Assembly (NCBI RefSeq): GCF_001570525.1
Contig: NZ_BBXC01000016.1
Location: 1-64,000, forward strand
Length of the DNA stretch: 64,000 nucleotides
Direction of reading: 5' to 3'
Source of the DNA: Herbidospora sakaeratensis
Lineage (GTDB): Bacteria; Actinomycetota; Actinomycetes; Streptosporangiales; Streptosporangiaceae
The notes beneath the pieces are model-generated. The model worked only from the letters and a program-made list of their open reading frames with translations. It was not told the origin of the DNA and ran no database searches. Each line of letters begins with the position of its first letter. Position 1 is the stretch's first letter. Of this stretch, positions 52,056 through 61,351 are shown piece after piece. Position numbers and translations under genes: made by a program.

Positions 52056-53312
52056 GTGAAACTCGCCGTTGTCGGGGGCGGCTCGACGTACACACCAGAG
52101 CTGATCGACGGCTTCGCGCGGCTGCGCGAGGAGCTGCCGCTGAGTGAGATCGCCCTGGTCGACCCGGACGCCCACCGGCTGTCCCTGGTCGCCGGGATGG
52201 CCCGCCGCATGCTGGCCCGCGCCGGGCACCCCGCCGCCGTGACCGAGCACGCCTCGGTCGGGCCGGGCGTCGAGGGCGCCGGGGCGGTGCTGCTGCAGCT
52301 GCGCGTCGGCGGGCAGGCGGCCCGCAACGTCGATGAGACGCTGCCGCTGGAGTGCGGCTGCGTCGGCCAGGAGACGACCGGCGCGGGCGGCCTGGCCAAG
52401 GCGCTGCGGACCGTTCCGGTGGTGCTGGAGATCGCCGAGGAGGTGCGCCGCCGCGCGCCCGGCGCGTGGATCGTCGACTTCACCAACCCGGTCGGCATCG
52501 TCACCCGCGCGCTGCTCGACGAGGGCCACCGGGCCATCGGCCTGTGCAACGTGGCCATCGGGATGCAGCGGCGCTTCGCCGCCCTGCTCGGCGTGCCGTG
52601 GCAGTCGATCGGGCTCGGGCACGTCGGGCTGAACCACCTGACGTGGGAGCGGTCGGTGACCGTCGACGGGCGCGAGGTGCTGCCCGCGCTGATCGAGGAG
52701 CACGCCGCCGCGATCGCCGCCGAGGTCGGGGTGCCCGAGTGGATCCTGCGCGACCTGGGCGTCGTGCCGTCGTACTACCTGCGCTACTTCTACGAGCACG
52801 ACGCCGTGGTCGAGGAGCAGCGCACCAAGCCGTCGCGGGCGGCCGAGGTGGCCGCGATGGAGCAGACCCTGCTCGACGTCTACGCCGACCCGGCCAGCGA
52901 CACCAAGCCCGAGCTGCTGGCCAAGCGGGGCGGCGCCTACTACTCCGAGGCCGCCGTCGCGCTGATCGCCTCACTGGCCGGCGACCGGGGCGACGTGCAG
53001 GTGGTGAACGCCCGCAACGGCGACACCCTGCCGTTCCTGCGGCCGGAGGCGGTCATCGAGGTGCCCGCCGTGATCGGCGCGTCGGGCGCCGCGCCGCTGC
53101 CCGTGCCCGCCGTCGAGCCGCTCTACCGGGGGCTGATCGCGAACGTGTCGGCGTACGAGGAACTGGCCCTGGACGCGGCCAGGAACGGCGGGGAACGCCG
53201 CGTGCGGGACGCGCTGCTGGCCCACCCGCTCATCGGCCAGGCCGGCCTGGCGACGGGCCTGGCGAGCCGGCTGATCGCGGCCAACCGCGCGCACCTGCCC
53301 TGGGCCGTTTGA
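52056..53312 (+). CDS. Glycoside hydrolase family 4, 6-phospho-beta-glucosidase-like
   Basis: 418 residues from GTG 52056 (AAGGAGGA). NAD-binding VVGGGSTYTPELIDG, FTNPVGIVTRALLD, GLCNVAIGMQRRF (metal-binding Cys) and GLGHVGLNHLTWER (metal His). GH4 enzymes cleave glycosides by an NAD+/Mn2+ redox mechanism, usually on 6-phosphorylated sugars. The next gene encodes a BadF-type sugar kinase that could supply the phosphate. Confidence 0.93.
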   Translation: MKLAVVGGGSTYTPELIDGFARLREELPLSEIALVDPDAHRLSLVAGMARRMLARAGHPAAVTEHASVGPGVEGAGAVLLQLRVGGQAARNVDETLPLECGCVGQETTGAGGLAKALRTVPVVLEIAEEVRRRAPGAWIVDFTNPVGIVTRALLDEGHRAIGLCNVAIGMQRRFAALLGVPWQSIGLGHVGLNHLTWERSVTVDGREVLPALIEEHAAAIAAEVGVPEWILRDLGVVPSYYLRYFYEHDAVVEEQRTKPSRAAEVAAMEQTLLDVYADPASDTKPELLAKRGGAYYSEAAVALIASLAGDRGDVQVVNARNGDTLPFLRPEAVIEVPAVIGASGAAPLPVPAVEPLYRGLIANVSAYEELALDAARNGGERRVRDALLAHPLIGQAGLATGLASRLIAANRAHLPWAV

Positions 53313-54253
53313 TGCGGACCATCCTGGCGATCGACGGCGGGAACAGCAAGACCGACCTCGCGCTGGTCGGCGCGGACGGCTCGGTGCTCGGCACCTGGCG
53401 GGGCGGCCCGTTCACCCCGCAGAGCAGCGGCGTCGTCGCGGCGATCGACGTGATCGAGTCCGCCCTCGGCGGGCCGGGCCCGCACGCCGACCACGTCTTC
53501 GCCTACGTCGCCGGAGCCGACCTGCCCATCGAGGAGGTCCGGCTCCGCGACGAGATGGCCCGCCGCGGCTTCGCCCCCGAGATCGTCGTCGGCAACGACA
53601 CCTTCGCCCTGCTCCGGGCGGGCGCGAGCGGCCCGTGGGGTGCGGCGGTGGTGTGCGGCGCCGGGATCAACGCCGTGGCGGTCGCCCCCGACGGCCGGGT
53701 GGCCCGCTTCCCCGCCCTCGGCCGCATCTCCGGCGACTGGGGCGGCGGCGGGGGCCTGGCCGAGGAGGCCCTGTGGCACGCCGCCAGGGCCGAGGACGGC
53801 CGGGGGCCCTCCAGCGAGCTGGCCGCGATGGTCTGCCGGGTCCTGGGCGCCGCGACGGTCGAGGAGGTCGTGATCGCCCTGCACTTCGGCGACCTGCCCT
53901 ACGACCGCCTGCACGACCTGGTGGCCCCGCTGCTGGAGACCGCCCGCGGCGGCGACCCGGTCGCCCGGTCGATCGTCACCCGGCAGGCCGACGAGGTCGC
54001 CGTGCTCGGCGTGGTCGCCATGCGCCGCGTCGGCCTGCTCGACGTGCCGTGTGAGGTGGTCTTGGGCGGCGGCGTGCTGACCGCCCGCGACCCGCTCCTG
54101 ACCGCCCTGGTCGAGGAGCGGTACGCCGCCCAGGCCCCGCACGCGAAACTCGTCGTCGCCGACGTCCCCCCGATCGTCGGCGCGGCCTTCAAGGGCCTGG
54201 ACGCCCTGGGCGCCTCCCCCGAGGCGTACGACCGGGTCAGGGCGGCGTTCTAG
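53312..54253 (+). CDS. BadF/BadG/BcrA/BcrD ATPase family (N-acetylglucosamine kinase-like)
   Basis: 313 residues. Actin-like ATPase fold: phosphate 1 ILAIDGGNSKTDLALVG, VGNDTFALLRAG, VVCGAGINAVAV, GRISGDWGGGGGLAEEALWH and VVLGGGVLTA. The closest known activities are GlcNAc and other sugar kinases. The ATG overlaps the GH4 stop (TGATG), so both enzymes are made together. Its stop codon overlaps the convergent lrp stop by a few bases. Confidence 0.9.
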   Translation: MRTILAIDGGNSKTDLALVGADGSVLGTWRGGPFTPQSSGVVAAIDVIESALGGPGPHADHVFAYVAGADLPIEEVRLRDEMARRGFAPEIVVGNDTFALLRAGASGPWGAAVVCGAGINAVAVAPDGRVARFPALGRISGDWGGGGGLAEEALWHAARAEDGRGPSSELAAMVCRVLGAATVEEVVIALHFGDLPYDRLHDLVAPLLETARGGDPVARSIVTRQADEVAVLGVVAMRRVGLLDVPCEVVLGGGVLTARDPLLTALVEERYAAQAPHAKLVVADVPPIVGAAFKGLDALGASPEAYDRVRAAF

Positions 54254-54690
54254 ACGGCGGGAGGCCGGTAGTCGAACGGGGTGGAGAGCACGACCGTGGT
54301 CCGGGTCGACACGTTGGCGGCGGCCCGGATCTGGTTGAGCAGCTCCTCGAGGTCACGCGGCGAGCCGACGCGGACCTTGAGGATGTAGCTCTCCTCCCCG
54401 GCCACGCTGTGACACGACTCGATGGCGGCCAGATGGCGCAGCCGCTCGGGCGCGTCGTCGGCGGCGGCCGGGTCGATGGGCTTGATCGACACGAAGGCGG
54501 TCAGCGGCAGCCCGACCTCGTCGAAGTCGACCAGGGCGGCGTATCCCTTGATCACGCCGCGTTTCTCCAGCCGCCGCACCCGTTGGTGCACGGCCGACAC
54601 CGAGAGCCCGGTCTCCTTGGCCAGATCGGTGAAGCTCATCCGCCCGTCGGCCGCCAGCAACGCGACTATCCGCCTGTCGATCTCCTCCAT
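54250..54690 (-). CDS. Lrp/AsnC family transcriptional regulator
   Basis: 146 residues. HTH: RRIVALLAADGRMSFTDLAK, ETGLSVSAVHQRVRRLEKRG; RAM ligand domain with CHSVAGEESYILKVRVGSPR. Typical amino-acid-responsive regulator. The M24 peptidase gene lies 19 bases upstream on the same strand, so its expression or targets may concern peptide or amino-acid use. Confidence 0.93.
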   Translation of the reverse strand: MEEIDRRIVALLAADGRMSFTDLAKETGLSVSAVHQRVRRLEKRGVIKGYAALVDFDEVGLPLTAFVSIKPIDPAAADDAPERLRHLAAIESCHSVAGEESYILKVRVGSPRDLEELLNQIRAAANVSTRTTVVLSTPFDYRPPAV

Positions 54691-54709
54691 TTCGCAAACG
54701 GTACGGCAA

Positions 54710-55828
54710 TCAGACGATCACCAGATCCCGGGTCGTGTTGTTGAGCCGGGAAACGCCGTCTTCGGTGCAGATGACGATGTCCTCGATGCGGGCGCCGTGC
54801 TCGCCCGGCAGGTAGATGCCCGGCTCCACCGAGAACGCCATGCCCGGCGCCAGCGGCTCGTCGTTGCCCGCCACGATGTAGGGGTCCTCGTGGGACTCCA
54901 GCCCGATCCCGTGGCCGGTCCGGTGGACGAACAGCTCGCCGTAACCGGCCTCGGCGATCACCTCGCGGGCCGCCGCGTCGATCGACTCGCAGGTCACCCC
55001 GGGACGGACGGCCGCGCAGGCGGCGTCCTGGGCGGCGCGCAGCACCGCGAAGTAGCGCGCGTAGTCGGCCGGGGGCTCGCCCACGCAGTAGTTGCGGGTG
55101 GAGTCGGAGCAGTAGCCGCTGGCCATCGTGCCGCCGATGTCGATCACCACCGGCTCGCCGGCCCGGATCACCCGGTCGGAGACGTCGTGGTGGGGCGAGG
55201 CGCCGTTGGGGCCCGAGGCGACGATCACGAAGTCGATCGTGACGTGGCCCGCGCTCAGGATCGCGTCGGCGATGTCGCGGCCGACCTCGCGCTCGGTGCG
55301 GCCCGCCTTCAGCAGCGAGGGCACCAGCGCGTGGACGGCGTCGATGGCCGCCCCGGCCTCGGCCAGCGCCGCCGCCTCGGCGGCCGACTTGCGCATCCGC
55401 AGGTCGCGCAGCACCGAGGAGGCGAGCCGCTGCCCGGCCCCCGGCAGCGCGTCGCGGAACCGCAGCGACTGCATCGCCCACATGCGGTCGGCCAGGGCGA
55501 CGCTCCCGACCTCGCCCAGCCGGTGGGCGACCACCGCGTAGGGGTCGTCGGTCTCGTCCCACGGCACGAACTCCACGCCCAGGCGGCCGGCCGGCGAGCT
55601 CTGCGCGGCGGGCAGTTCGAGGCGCGGCACCATCATGAAGGGCTCGCCGCCGTCGCCCGGCACGACCAGACAGGTCAGCCGTTCGAGCGCGTGGGCGTCG
55701 TAACCGGACACGTAGCGCAGATCGGGGCCGGGGGTCAGCAGCAGGGCGCCGGCCCCGGAGGCCGCGGTCGCCGATCGCACCAGGTCGAGGCGGTCGGCCG
55801 AAAACACGTCAAGGGACTCCGTTGTCAC
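54710..55828 (-). CDS. M24 family metallopeptidase (Xaa-Pro aminopeptidase/dipeptidase-like)
   Basis: 372 residues. N-terminal creatinase-like domain, then the pita-bread catalytic domain with all five metal ligands: D (VVIDIGGTM), D (YCSDSTRNY), H (HRTGHGIGLESHED), E (FSVEPGIYL) and E (ARIEDIVIC). Removes residues before proline in dipeptides or N-termini. Upstream of an Lrp regulator on the same strand, divergent from a phosphatase gene. Confidence 0.93.
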   Translation of the reverse strand: MTTESLDVFSADRLDLVRSATAASGAGALLLTPGPDLRYVSGYDAHALERLTCLVVPGDGGEPFMMVPRLELPAAQSSPAGRLGVEFVPWDETDDPYAVVAHRLGEVGSVALADRMWAMQSLRFRDALPGAGQRLASSVLRDLRMRKSAAEAAALAEAGAAIDAVHALVPSLLKAGRTEREVGRDIADAILSAGHVTIDFVIVASGPNGASPHHDVSDRVIRAGEPVVIDIGGTMASGYCSDSTRNYCVGEPPADYARYFAVLRAAQDAACAAVRPGVTCESIDAAAREVIAEAGYGELFVHRTGHGIGLESHEDPYIVAGNDEPLAPGMAFSVEPGIYLPGEHGARIEDIVICTEDGVSRLNNTTRDLVIV

Positions 55829-55980
55829 AGCGTCATACTAGAAGTGGCGTGGATCGGCGAAAAACCCGGCGACCCGTCACGACCGATGCTACGCTCCGCA
55901 CAGGGCCGTTTACGGCTCGTCCCCCATCCGTCACTTCTCACCCTGTTTGGACCATGCGTTTCCCGAGAGCGAGCCTCACC

Positions 55981-56886
55981 ATGACCGGCACCGCCGGTGG
56001 CGAGCAGCCGCCCCTCCCCTCCATCGAGGAACCGTCCCTGGCCGGGGCGCACACCGCGGCCGACATGGTCGCCTCGATGCGAGAGCGGCTCGACCGCACC
56101 GAGGCGCGGCTCGCGGAACAACAGCAGCTCACCTACCTGCTGCGCGACGCGATCATGCCCGATCCCGGCGCCGACCTGGTCCTGCCCAGCGCCCGGGTCG
56201 CCGTGCGCTGCGTGCCGATGGAGGAACGCCCGGCCGGCAGCCACCACCGGCAGGTCGCGGGTGAGCCCGAGCAGCTGCTCAACGTGCTCGGCGGCGACTG
56301 GTGGGAGGCCAGCAGGCTGCCCGACGGGCGCATCCTGCTCGCCGTCGGCGACGTGTCGGGCCACGGCGTGCCCGCGATCGCCCACATGGCCCAGCTCCGC
56401 CACGGCCTGGCCGCCCTGGCGATGACCGGCCAGGGTCCGGGCGCGATGCTCGGCTGGCTCAACACGCTCACCATGACCCGCCTCGACGACACCACCGCCA
56501 CCGCCGTGGTCGGCCTGTTCGACCCCGCCACGCTGAAGTTCACCTGGGCCGGCGCGGGCCACCCGGTGCCGGTGATGGTGCGCGGCGGCATCGCGCGGCC
56601 GATGGTCGCCCCGCCGGGCGTGCTGCTCGGCGCCACCCGCAAGCCCTCCTACGGCGTGGCCAAGGTGCAGCTGCGGCCGGGCGACGTGCTGGTGATGTTC
56701 ACCGACGGGCTGATCGAGCGGCGCGACCGCGACATCGACGAGGGCCAGGCCCAGGTGCTCGCGGCGGCCGGGTCGCTGACCGTCGCCGACCTGCCCGACG
56801 GGGTCGACGCGATGCTGAAGACCGTCGGCGGGCCCAACCCGCGCGACGACACGTGCCTGCTGGCCGTGGGGGTGCTGGGAGCATAG
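55981..56886 (+). CDS. PP2C/SpoIIE-type serine phosphatase
   Basis: 301 residues from ATG 55981 (an ATG at 55954 is an alternative). A short coiled coil (MVASMRERLDRTEARLAEQQ) is followed by a SpoIIE domain: GGDWWEASRLPDGRILLAVG (metal Asp), VSGHGVPAIAHMAQLRHGL, VMFTDGLIERRDRDIDEG and NPRDDTCLLAV (last metal Asp pair). Members often dephosphorylate anti-sigma antagonists. No sensor domain or anti-sigma gene nearby. Confidence 0.9.
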   Translation: MTGTAGGEQPPLPSIEEPSLAGAHTAADMVASMRERLDRTEARLAEQQQLTYLLRDAIMPDPGADLVLPSARVAVRCVPMEERPAGSHHRQVAGEPEQLLNVLGGDWWEASRLPDGRILLAVGDVSGHGVPAIAHMAQLRHGLAALAMTGQGPGAMLGWLNTLTMTRLDDTTATAVVGLFDPATLKFTWAGAGHPVPVMVRGGIARPMVAPPGVLLGATRKPSYGVAKVQLRPGDVLVMFTDGLIERRDRDIDEGQAQVLAAAGSLTVADLPDGVDAMLKTVGGPNPRDDTCLLAVGVLGA

Positions 56887-56890
56887 AGGG

Positions 56891-57784
56891 GTGCTGATGC
56901 TTCTCGACACCCCGTCGCTCTACTTCCGCGCCTTCTACGGCATCCCGGAGTCGATGACCGCCCCCGACGGCATGCCCGTCAACGCCGTCCGGGGCCTGAT
57001 CGACATGATCGCCACGCTGGTGAAGACCCACCGCCCCACCCATCTGGTCGCGGCCATGGACGCCGACTGGCGGCCCGCGTTCCGGGTGGCGGCGATCCCG
57101 TCGTACAAGGCCCACCGGGTCGCCTCCGGCGACGAAGAAGAGATCCCCGACACGCTGGCCCCGCAGGTGCCGGTCATCGAACAGGTGCTCGCCGCCGTGG
57201 GCGTCGCGTCCTTCGGGGTCGAGGGGTACGAGGCCGACGACGTCATCGGCACCCTCACGGTGGCCGCCACGCAGCCGGTCGAGATCGTCACCGGCGACCG
57301 CGACCTGTTCCAGCTCGTCGACGACGAGAAACGACGCCGGGTCCTTTACACAGTAAGGGGGATTCGGAACCTGCAGGAGGTCGACGAGGCGTGGGTGAGC
57401 GCCAAGTACGGCATCCCCGGCCGCTCCTACGCCGACTTCGCGACCCTGCGGGGCGACCCCTCCGACGGCCTGCCCGGCGTGGCCGGGATCGGCGAGAAGA
57501 CGGCGGCCTCGCTGATCACCCGCTTCGGTTCCCTGGACGCCCTGCTCGCCGCCGCCGGCGACGAGGGCTTCCCGGCGGGGGCGCGCAACAAGCTGGAGGC
57601 CGCCCGCGACTACCTGGCGGTCGCGCCCGCCGTGGTGCGGGTCGCCCACGACGTGCCGATCCCCGAGGGGTCGTTCGAGGTGCCGGCCAAGCCGCACGAC
57701 CCCGAGGCGCTGATCGCGCTGGCCGACCGCTACGGGCTCGACAGCCCGCTCAACCGCCTGCTCGCGGTGCTCGGCAAGAGCTGA
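56891..57784 (+). CDS. 5'-3' exonuclease (Pol I N-terminal-domain-like flap nuclease)
   Basis: 297 residues from GTG 56891. LLDTPSLYFRAFYGIPESMT, AAMDADWRPAFRVAAIPSYK, GYEADDVIGTLTV, VTGDRDLFQLV and the helix-hairpin-helix LPGVAGIGEKTAASLITRFG. The acidic metal ligands are present. A stand-alone relative of the Pol I 5' nuclease, removing RNA primers or flaps. An internal motif copy (57344) uses unusual codons in VLYTVRG. The RNB nuclease gene follows closely. Confidence 0.93.
   Translation: MLMLLDTPSLYFRAFYGIPESMTAPDGMPVNAVRGLIDMIATLVKTHRPTHLVAAMDADWRPAFRVAAIPSYKAHRVASGDEEEIPDTLAPQVPVIEQVLAAVGVASFGVEGYEADDVIGTLTVAATQPVEIVTGDRDLFQLVDDEKRRRVLYTVRGIRNLQEVDEAWVSAKYGIPGRSYADFATLRGDPSDGLPGVAGIGEKTAASLITRFGSLDALLAAAGDEGFPAGARNKLEAARDYLAVAPAVVRVAHDVPIPEGSFEVPAKPHDPEALIALADRYGLDSPLNRLLAVLGKS
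57344..57357 (+). other. Copy 4 of the motif (CTTTACACAGTAAG), inside the exonuclease gene
   Basis: One mismatch to CTTTACAAAGTAAG. It encodes LYTVR with ACA and GTA, which are rare codons here. Same orientation as the other copies. Confidence 0.35.
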
Positions 57785-57796
57785 ACCGCTACGTTG

Positions 57797-59239
57797 ATGG
57801 ACGTGCCACACCGAAAAATCCGCATACCCGAGGCCGGCACGCCGCGGTTGAGCGAGGGATTCGACCGGGTGCGCCGGGAGTTCGACCTGCCCGACGAGTT
57901 CCCCCAGGCGGTCCTCGACGAGGCCACGGCCACCGCCTCGCGGCGTTTCGTCGGCGACGACCGCACCGACCTGCCGTTCCTGACCATCGACCCGCCCGGC
58001 TCGATGGACCTCGACCAGGCCCTGTGCCTGGAGGAGCGCCAAGACGGCTACCGCGTCTGGTACGCCATCGCCGACGTCGGCGCCTTCGTCCGCCCCGGCG
58101 GCGCGATCGACCGGGAGGCCAGGAAGCGGGGCGAGACCGTCTACCTGCCCGACGGCCGGGTGCCCCTCCACCCGCCGGTGTTGTCGGAGGGCGCGGCCAG
58201 CCTGCTGCCCGGCGAGATCCGCCCGGTCGCCCTGTGGTGCGTCGACCTCGACGCCGAGGGCGAGGTCGTCGGGTTCGACGTCCGCCCGGCGCTGGTGCGC
58301 AGCCGCGAACGGCTCGACTACGACTACGTGCAGACCCTCGTCGACACCGGCCGCGCCGACGGGACCCTGCGCCTGCTGGCCGAGATCGGGCCGCTGCGCA
58401 TGGAGATCGAGCGGGCCCGCGGCGGGGTGACGCTGCCGACGCCCGACCAGGAGGTCGTGCGGTCCGGCGACGGCTACCGGGTGGAGTTCCGCTCGCCGCA
58501 GCCGTGCGAGGAGTGGAACGCGCAGATCTCCCTGCTGACCGGGATGTGCGCGGCCCAGATGATGCTCGACGCCGAGGTGGGCGTGCTGCGGGTGCTGCCG
58601 GCCGCCGGGCCCGCCGACGTCGACAAGGTGCGGCGCATGGCGCTGGCGCTCGGCGTGCCCTGGCCCGAGGGGGCCGGCTACGGCGAGGTCGTGCACGGCC
58701 TCGACCCCAAGATCCCCGGCCACGCCGCGTTCCTGCACGAGTCGACGGTCCTGCTGCGCGGCGCCGCCTACGTGGCCTTCGACGGCGAACCGCCGCCCGA
58801 CGCCCTGCACGCCGCCGTCGCCGCCCCCTACGCCCACGTGACCGCTCCCCTGCGCCGCCTGGTCGACCGCTACGCCACCGAGGTCTGCCTGGCGGTGGCG
58901 AGCGGCGAACCGGTCCCCGAGGAGATCACCGAGGCGCTGGCGGAGCTCCCCCGCGACATGACCGCGGCCACCCGGCGCTCCTCGGGCGTCGACCGGGCCT
59001 GCGTCGACCTGGTCGAGGCGTTCCTGCTCCGCGACCGCATCGGCGAGACGTTCGAGGCGGTGGTCGTCGACGTCGCCGACAACGGCAAGGGCGGCCAGAT
59101 CCAGCTCACCGACCCGGCGGTGATCGCCCGCTGCGACGGCGCGGGCCTGCCCCTGGGCGGCCGGGTGTCGGCCCGGCTGCTGCGCGCCGACACGGCGACG
59201 CGGGAGATCCGCTTCACCTGGATGCCCGAGGCCGAATGA
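57797..59239 (+). CDS. RNB domain-containing ribonuclease
   Basis: 480 residues from ATG 57797. The RNB catalytic core is TIDPPGSMDLDQALCLEERQ (four Asp for Mg2+), WYAIADVGAFVRPGGAIDRE, then ERLDYDYVQTLVD and APLRRLVDRYATEVCLA. No cold-shock or S1 domain is evident at the N-terminus; a small C-terminal OB-like part may remain (FEAVVVDVADNGKGGQIQL). Hydrolytic 3'-5' RNA exonuclease. Near the flap nuclease and helY genes. Confidence 0.93.
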   Translation: MDVPHRKIRIPEAGTPRLSEGFDRVRREFDLPDEFPQAVLDEATATASRRFVGDDRTDLPFLTIDPPGSMDLDQALCLEERQDGYRVWYAIADVGAFVRPGGAIDREARKRGETVYLPDGRVPLHPPVLSEGAASLLPGEIRPVALWCVDLDAEGEVVGFDVRPALVRSRERLDYDYVQTLVDTGRADGTLRLLAEIGPLRMEIERARGGVTLPTPDQEVVRSGDGYRVEFRSPQPCEEWNAQISLLTGMCAAQMMLDAEVGVLRVLPAAGPADVDKVRRMALALGVPWPEGAGYGEVVHGLDPKIPGHAAFLHESTVLLRGAAYVAFDGEPPPDALHAAVAAPYAHVTAPLRRLVDRYATEVCLAVASGEPVPEEITEALAELPRDMTAATRRSSGVDRACVDLVEAFLLRDRIGETFEAVVVDVADNGKGGQIQLTDPAVIARCDGAGLPLGGRVSARLLRADTATREIRFTWMPEAE

Positions 59240-59252
59240 CGACCGGGCGGGG

Positions 59253-60602
59253 CTATCCGGCGATCGCGGTCTGCAGCAGGGCCAGCCCCGCCAGCAGCGC
59301 CGGGCCACGCAGCAACTGCAGGATCAGCCCCACGGGCGTCGGGCCGAACAGCCCGACGTCCACGAGCGGGCCGGAGTGGTCGAGCGGCGGCCGGGTCGCC
59401 ACCCGGTAGGTCACCGCCAGCGCTCCCGCCGCCGACACCGCCGCGGTGAGGAGCGACACCCCGGGCACCAGCGCCCAGGTGACGGCCGACCAGACCACCG
59501 CCCCGGCGGCCGGGACGGTCAGGAACGCGAGCGTCAGCAGCACGTCGGAGCCGCCCAGCGCCCGCCGGATCGACGGGGAACGCGCCATGACCCGCAACCC
59601 GGCCGCCAGCCTGTCGACGGCCGCGAACGCCGCCACCGTGTGCAGGGCGGGCAGGAAGGCGGGCAGCCCGGCGGCCTGGGCGCCATAGGGAACGGACATC
59701 AGCGCCGCCCAGATGAACAGCCCCGTCGGCATCCGCCGGACACGCGCCAGGTCGCTTCTCACCACCGCGGCGAACCGGCTCCCGCGGATCGCCGCCGGAC
59801 GCACCCACCCCACCGACCGTGCCCGCCGTTCGAGCACGACCGACCAGAACATCGTCACGTCGAGGGACAACACCGACACGTGCGTCGCGGTGGCCAGCTC
59901 CGCGCCCGACGACAACCTCCCCCGGGTCATGCCGCCGAGGCCGCGCCGGGCCCACTCGGCCGCCGCCACCGCGGCCACGACGAACGGAACCCACCCCATC
60001 GCTCCGAGCCCGGTCAGCGGCAGATCCGGCCCCAGCACCAGCACCGCCACCAGCGCGTAGGCCGCCCCGCTCAACCACAGCTGCACGGCCGCGACCGGCC
60101 AGTCGCCGGCCTGGACCCGCACGCACAACGCGGCCAGCAGCACCCCGGCCGCCGCCCACGCCACGACCGGCGCCGGCGACCGGGTCACCACGAGGAAGCC
60201 GAACCCGACGAGCGCGCCCACCCCCGCCCCCACGGCCAGCGCCGCCGCCAGGTGCCCCCTCAGCAGGGCGCCCCGGTCGACGGGGGTGCTGAGCAACCAC
60301 GTCCGCACCGGCGACCCGGCGTGCAGCGGCCCGAAACCGAGCAGCGCCTTGGCCAGGAGCACCAGGCACAACACCCCCAGCACCGCCGCCGGGACCTGGG
60401 CCACCGGATCGGGCCCGCCGTCGACGCGCGCCAGCCCGGCCCGGGCGACCTCGACCACGAGCCCGCCGAACACGCCCAGGTAGACGAGCCGCTCGACGAG
60501 CATCGAGAGCAGGAAGCCCAGGGGCCGGCGCGGCCGGCGGGCCCGCCGGCGGTGGCGGAGCTGGGCGGCCCCGGGCGGCGGCCGGACCCCGACGACGGTC
60601 AT
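59253..60602 (-). CDS. ABC transporter membrane protein (DUF6297-like)
   Basis: 449 residues with about 10-12 hydrophobic segments (for example VPAAVLGVLCLVLLAKALLG, GHLAAALAVGAGVGALVGFG, ALLAGLALLQTAIAG) and few polar motifs. No family name is certain, but position and form match the permease partner of actinobacterial ABC exporters with a single ATPase. ATG overlaps the ATPase stop by 4 bases. Substrate unknown. Confidence 0.75.
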   Translation of the reverse strand: MTVVGVRPPPGAAQLRHRRRARRPRRPLGFLLSMLVERLVYLGVFGGLVVEVARAGLARVDGGPDPVAQVPAAVLGVLCLVLLAKALLGFGPLHAGSPVRTWLLSTPVDRGALLRGHLAAALAVGAGVGALVGFGFLVVTRSPAPVVAWAAAGVLLAALCVRVQAGDWPVAAVQLWLSGAAYALVAVLVLGPDLPLTGLGAMGWVPFVVAAVAAAEWARRGLGGMTRGRLSSGAELATATHVSVLSLDVTMFWSVVLERRARSVGWVRPAAIRGSRFAAVVRSDLARVRRMPTGLFIWAALMSVPYGAQAAGLPAFLPALHTVAAFAAVDRLAAGLRVMARSPSIRRALGGSDVLLTLAFLTVPAAGAVVWSAVTWALVPGVSLLTAAVSAAGALAVTYRVATRPPLDHSGPLVDVGLFGPTPVGLILQLLRGPALLAGLALLQTAIAG

Positions 60603-61225
60603 CCCGCGACCTCGACCGTCCGGTCGGCCACCGCGCCGATCAGCTCGTGGTCGTGGGAGGTGAACAACACGGCCACGCCGGCCGCCTTCTCCTTCTGGAG
60701 CCGGTCGGCCAGCCAGGCGCGCCCGGTCACGTCGAGACGCTGCTCGGGTTCGTCGAGCAGCAGCAACCGGCGCGGCCTGACCAGGCACGACGCCAGCCCG
60801 AGCCGATGGCGCTGGCCACTGGACAGGGTGACCGGAAGCTGGTCGGCGGCCCCGTCGAGGCCGAGATCGCGCAGGGTGGCCGCCACCAGGCCGCCGGGGT
60901 CGTCGGAGCCGTGCGCCCAGGCGCAGAGGGCCAGGTGGTCGACGACCGACAGGTCGGGGAAGTAGTCGGCGTCGTCGAGCAGGCAGGCCATCGCCGCCCG
61001 CACGGCCGGGTCGGACTCGCGCAGGGGCGCCCCGTCGAACTCGACCAGCCCCTCGTCGGCGTCCTCGACCCCAGCGACGCACCGCAGCAGCGTCGTCTTC
61101 CCGGAACCGTTCGCCCCGACGACCGCCACCGCCTCACCGGCCCGGAGCACGAAATCGACCCCGTTCAGCACCGGCAACCGTGAATAGGATTTCCGCAGCC
61201 CGGACACGCGCAGCAGTGCTGACAT
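60599..61225 (-). CDS. ABC transporter ATP-binding protein
   Basis: About 208 residues. Walker A GANGSGKTTLL, signature LSSGQRHRLGLAS, Walker B RLLLLDEPEQRL, switch His in TSHDHE. A short ABC of the exporter (bacitracin/CcmA-like) type. ATG 61225 is preferred: AGGAG lies 11 bases upstream, whereas the GTG at 61237 directly abuts that site. Coupled to the permease gene. Two membrane-peptide genes precede it in the same operon. Confidence 0.92.
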   Translation of the reverse strand: MSALLRVSGLRKSYSRLPVLNGVDFVLRAGEAVAVVGANGSGKTTLLRCVAGVEDADEGLVEFDGAPLRESDPAVRAAMACLLDDADYFPDLSVVDHLALCAWAHGSDDPGGLVAATLRDLGLDGAADQLPVTLSSGQRHRLGLASCLVRPRRLLLLDEPEQRLDVTGRAWLADRLQKEKAAGVAVLFTSHDHELIGAVADRTVEVAG

Positions 61226-61240
61226 CGGGGATGACACTCC

Positions 61241-61351
61241 TCATTTCCCATCGGCTGAGGCCGTCTCGCCGGTGCTCGCCCGAACCACATCCTGGTAGGC
61301 GAACACCAGCCGGGCAACGGCTCCCGTGAGCAGGAGCAGCGCCGGTATCAC
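61241..61351 (-). CDS. Small membrane peptide, 36 residues
   Basis: GTG start overlapping the previous stop (GTGA). Reads VIPALLLLTGAVARLVFAYQ, then DVVRASTGETASADGK: one membrane helix and a short polar tail. Not recognised. Encoded 16 bases before the ABC ATPase start, so it is likely a subunit, regulator or substrate of that transporter. Confidence 0.55.
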   Translation of the reverse strand: MIPALLLLTGAVARLVFAYQDVVRASTGETASADGK

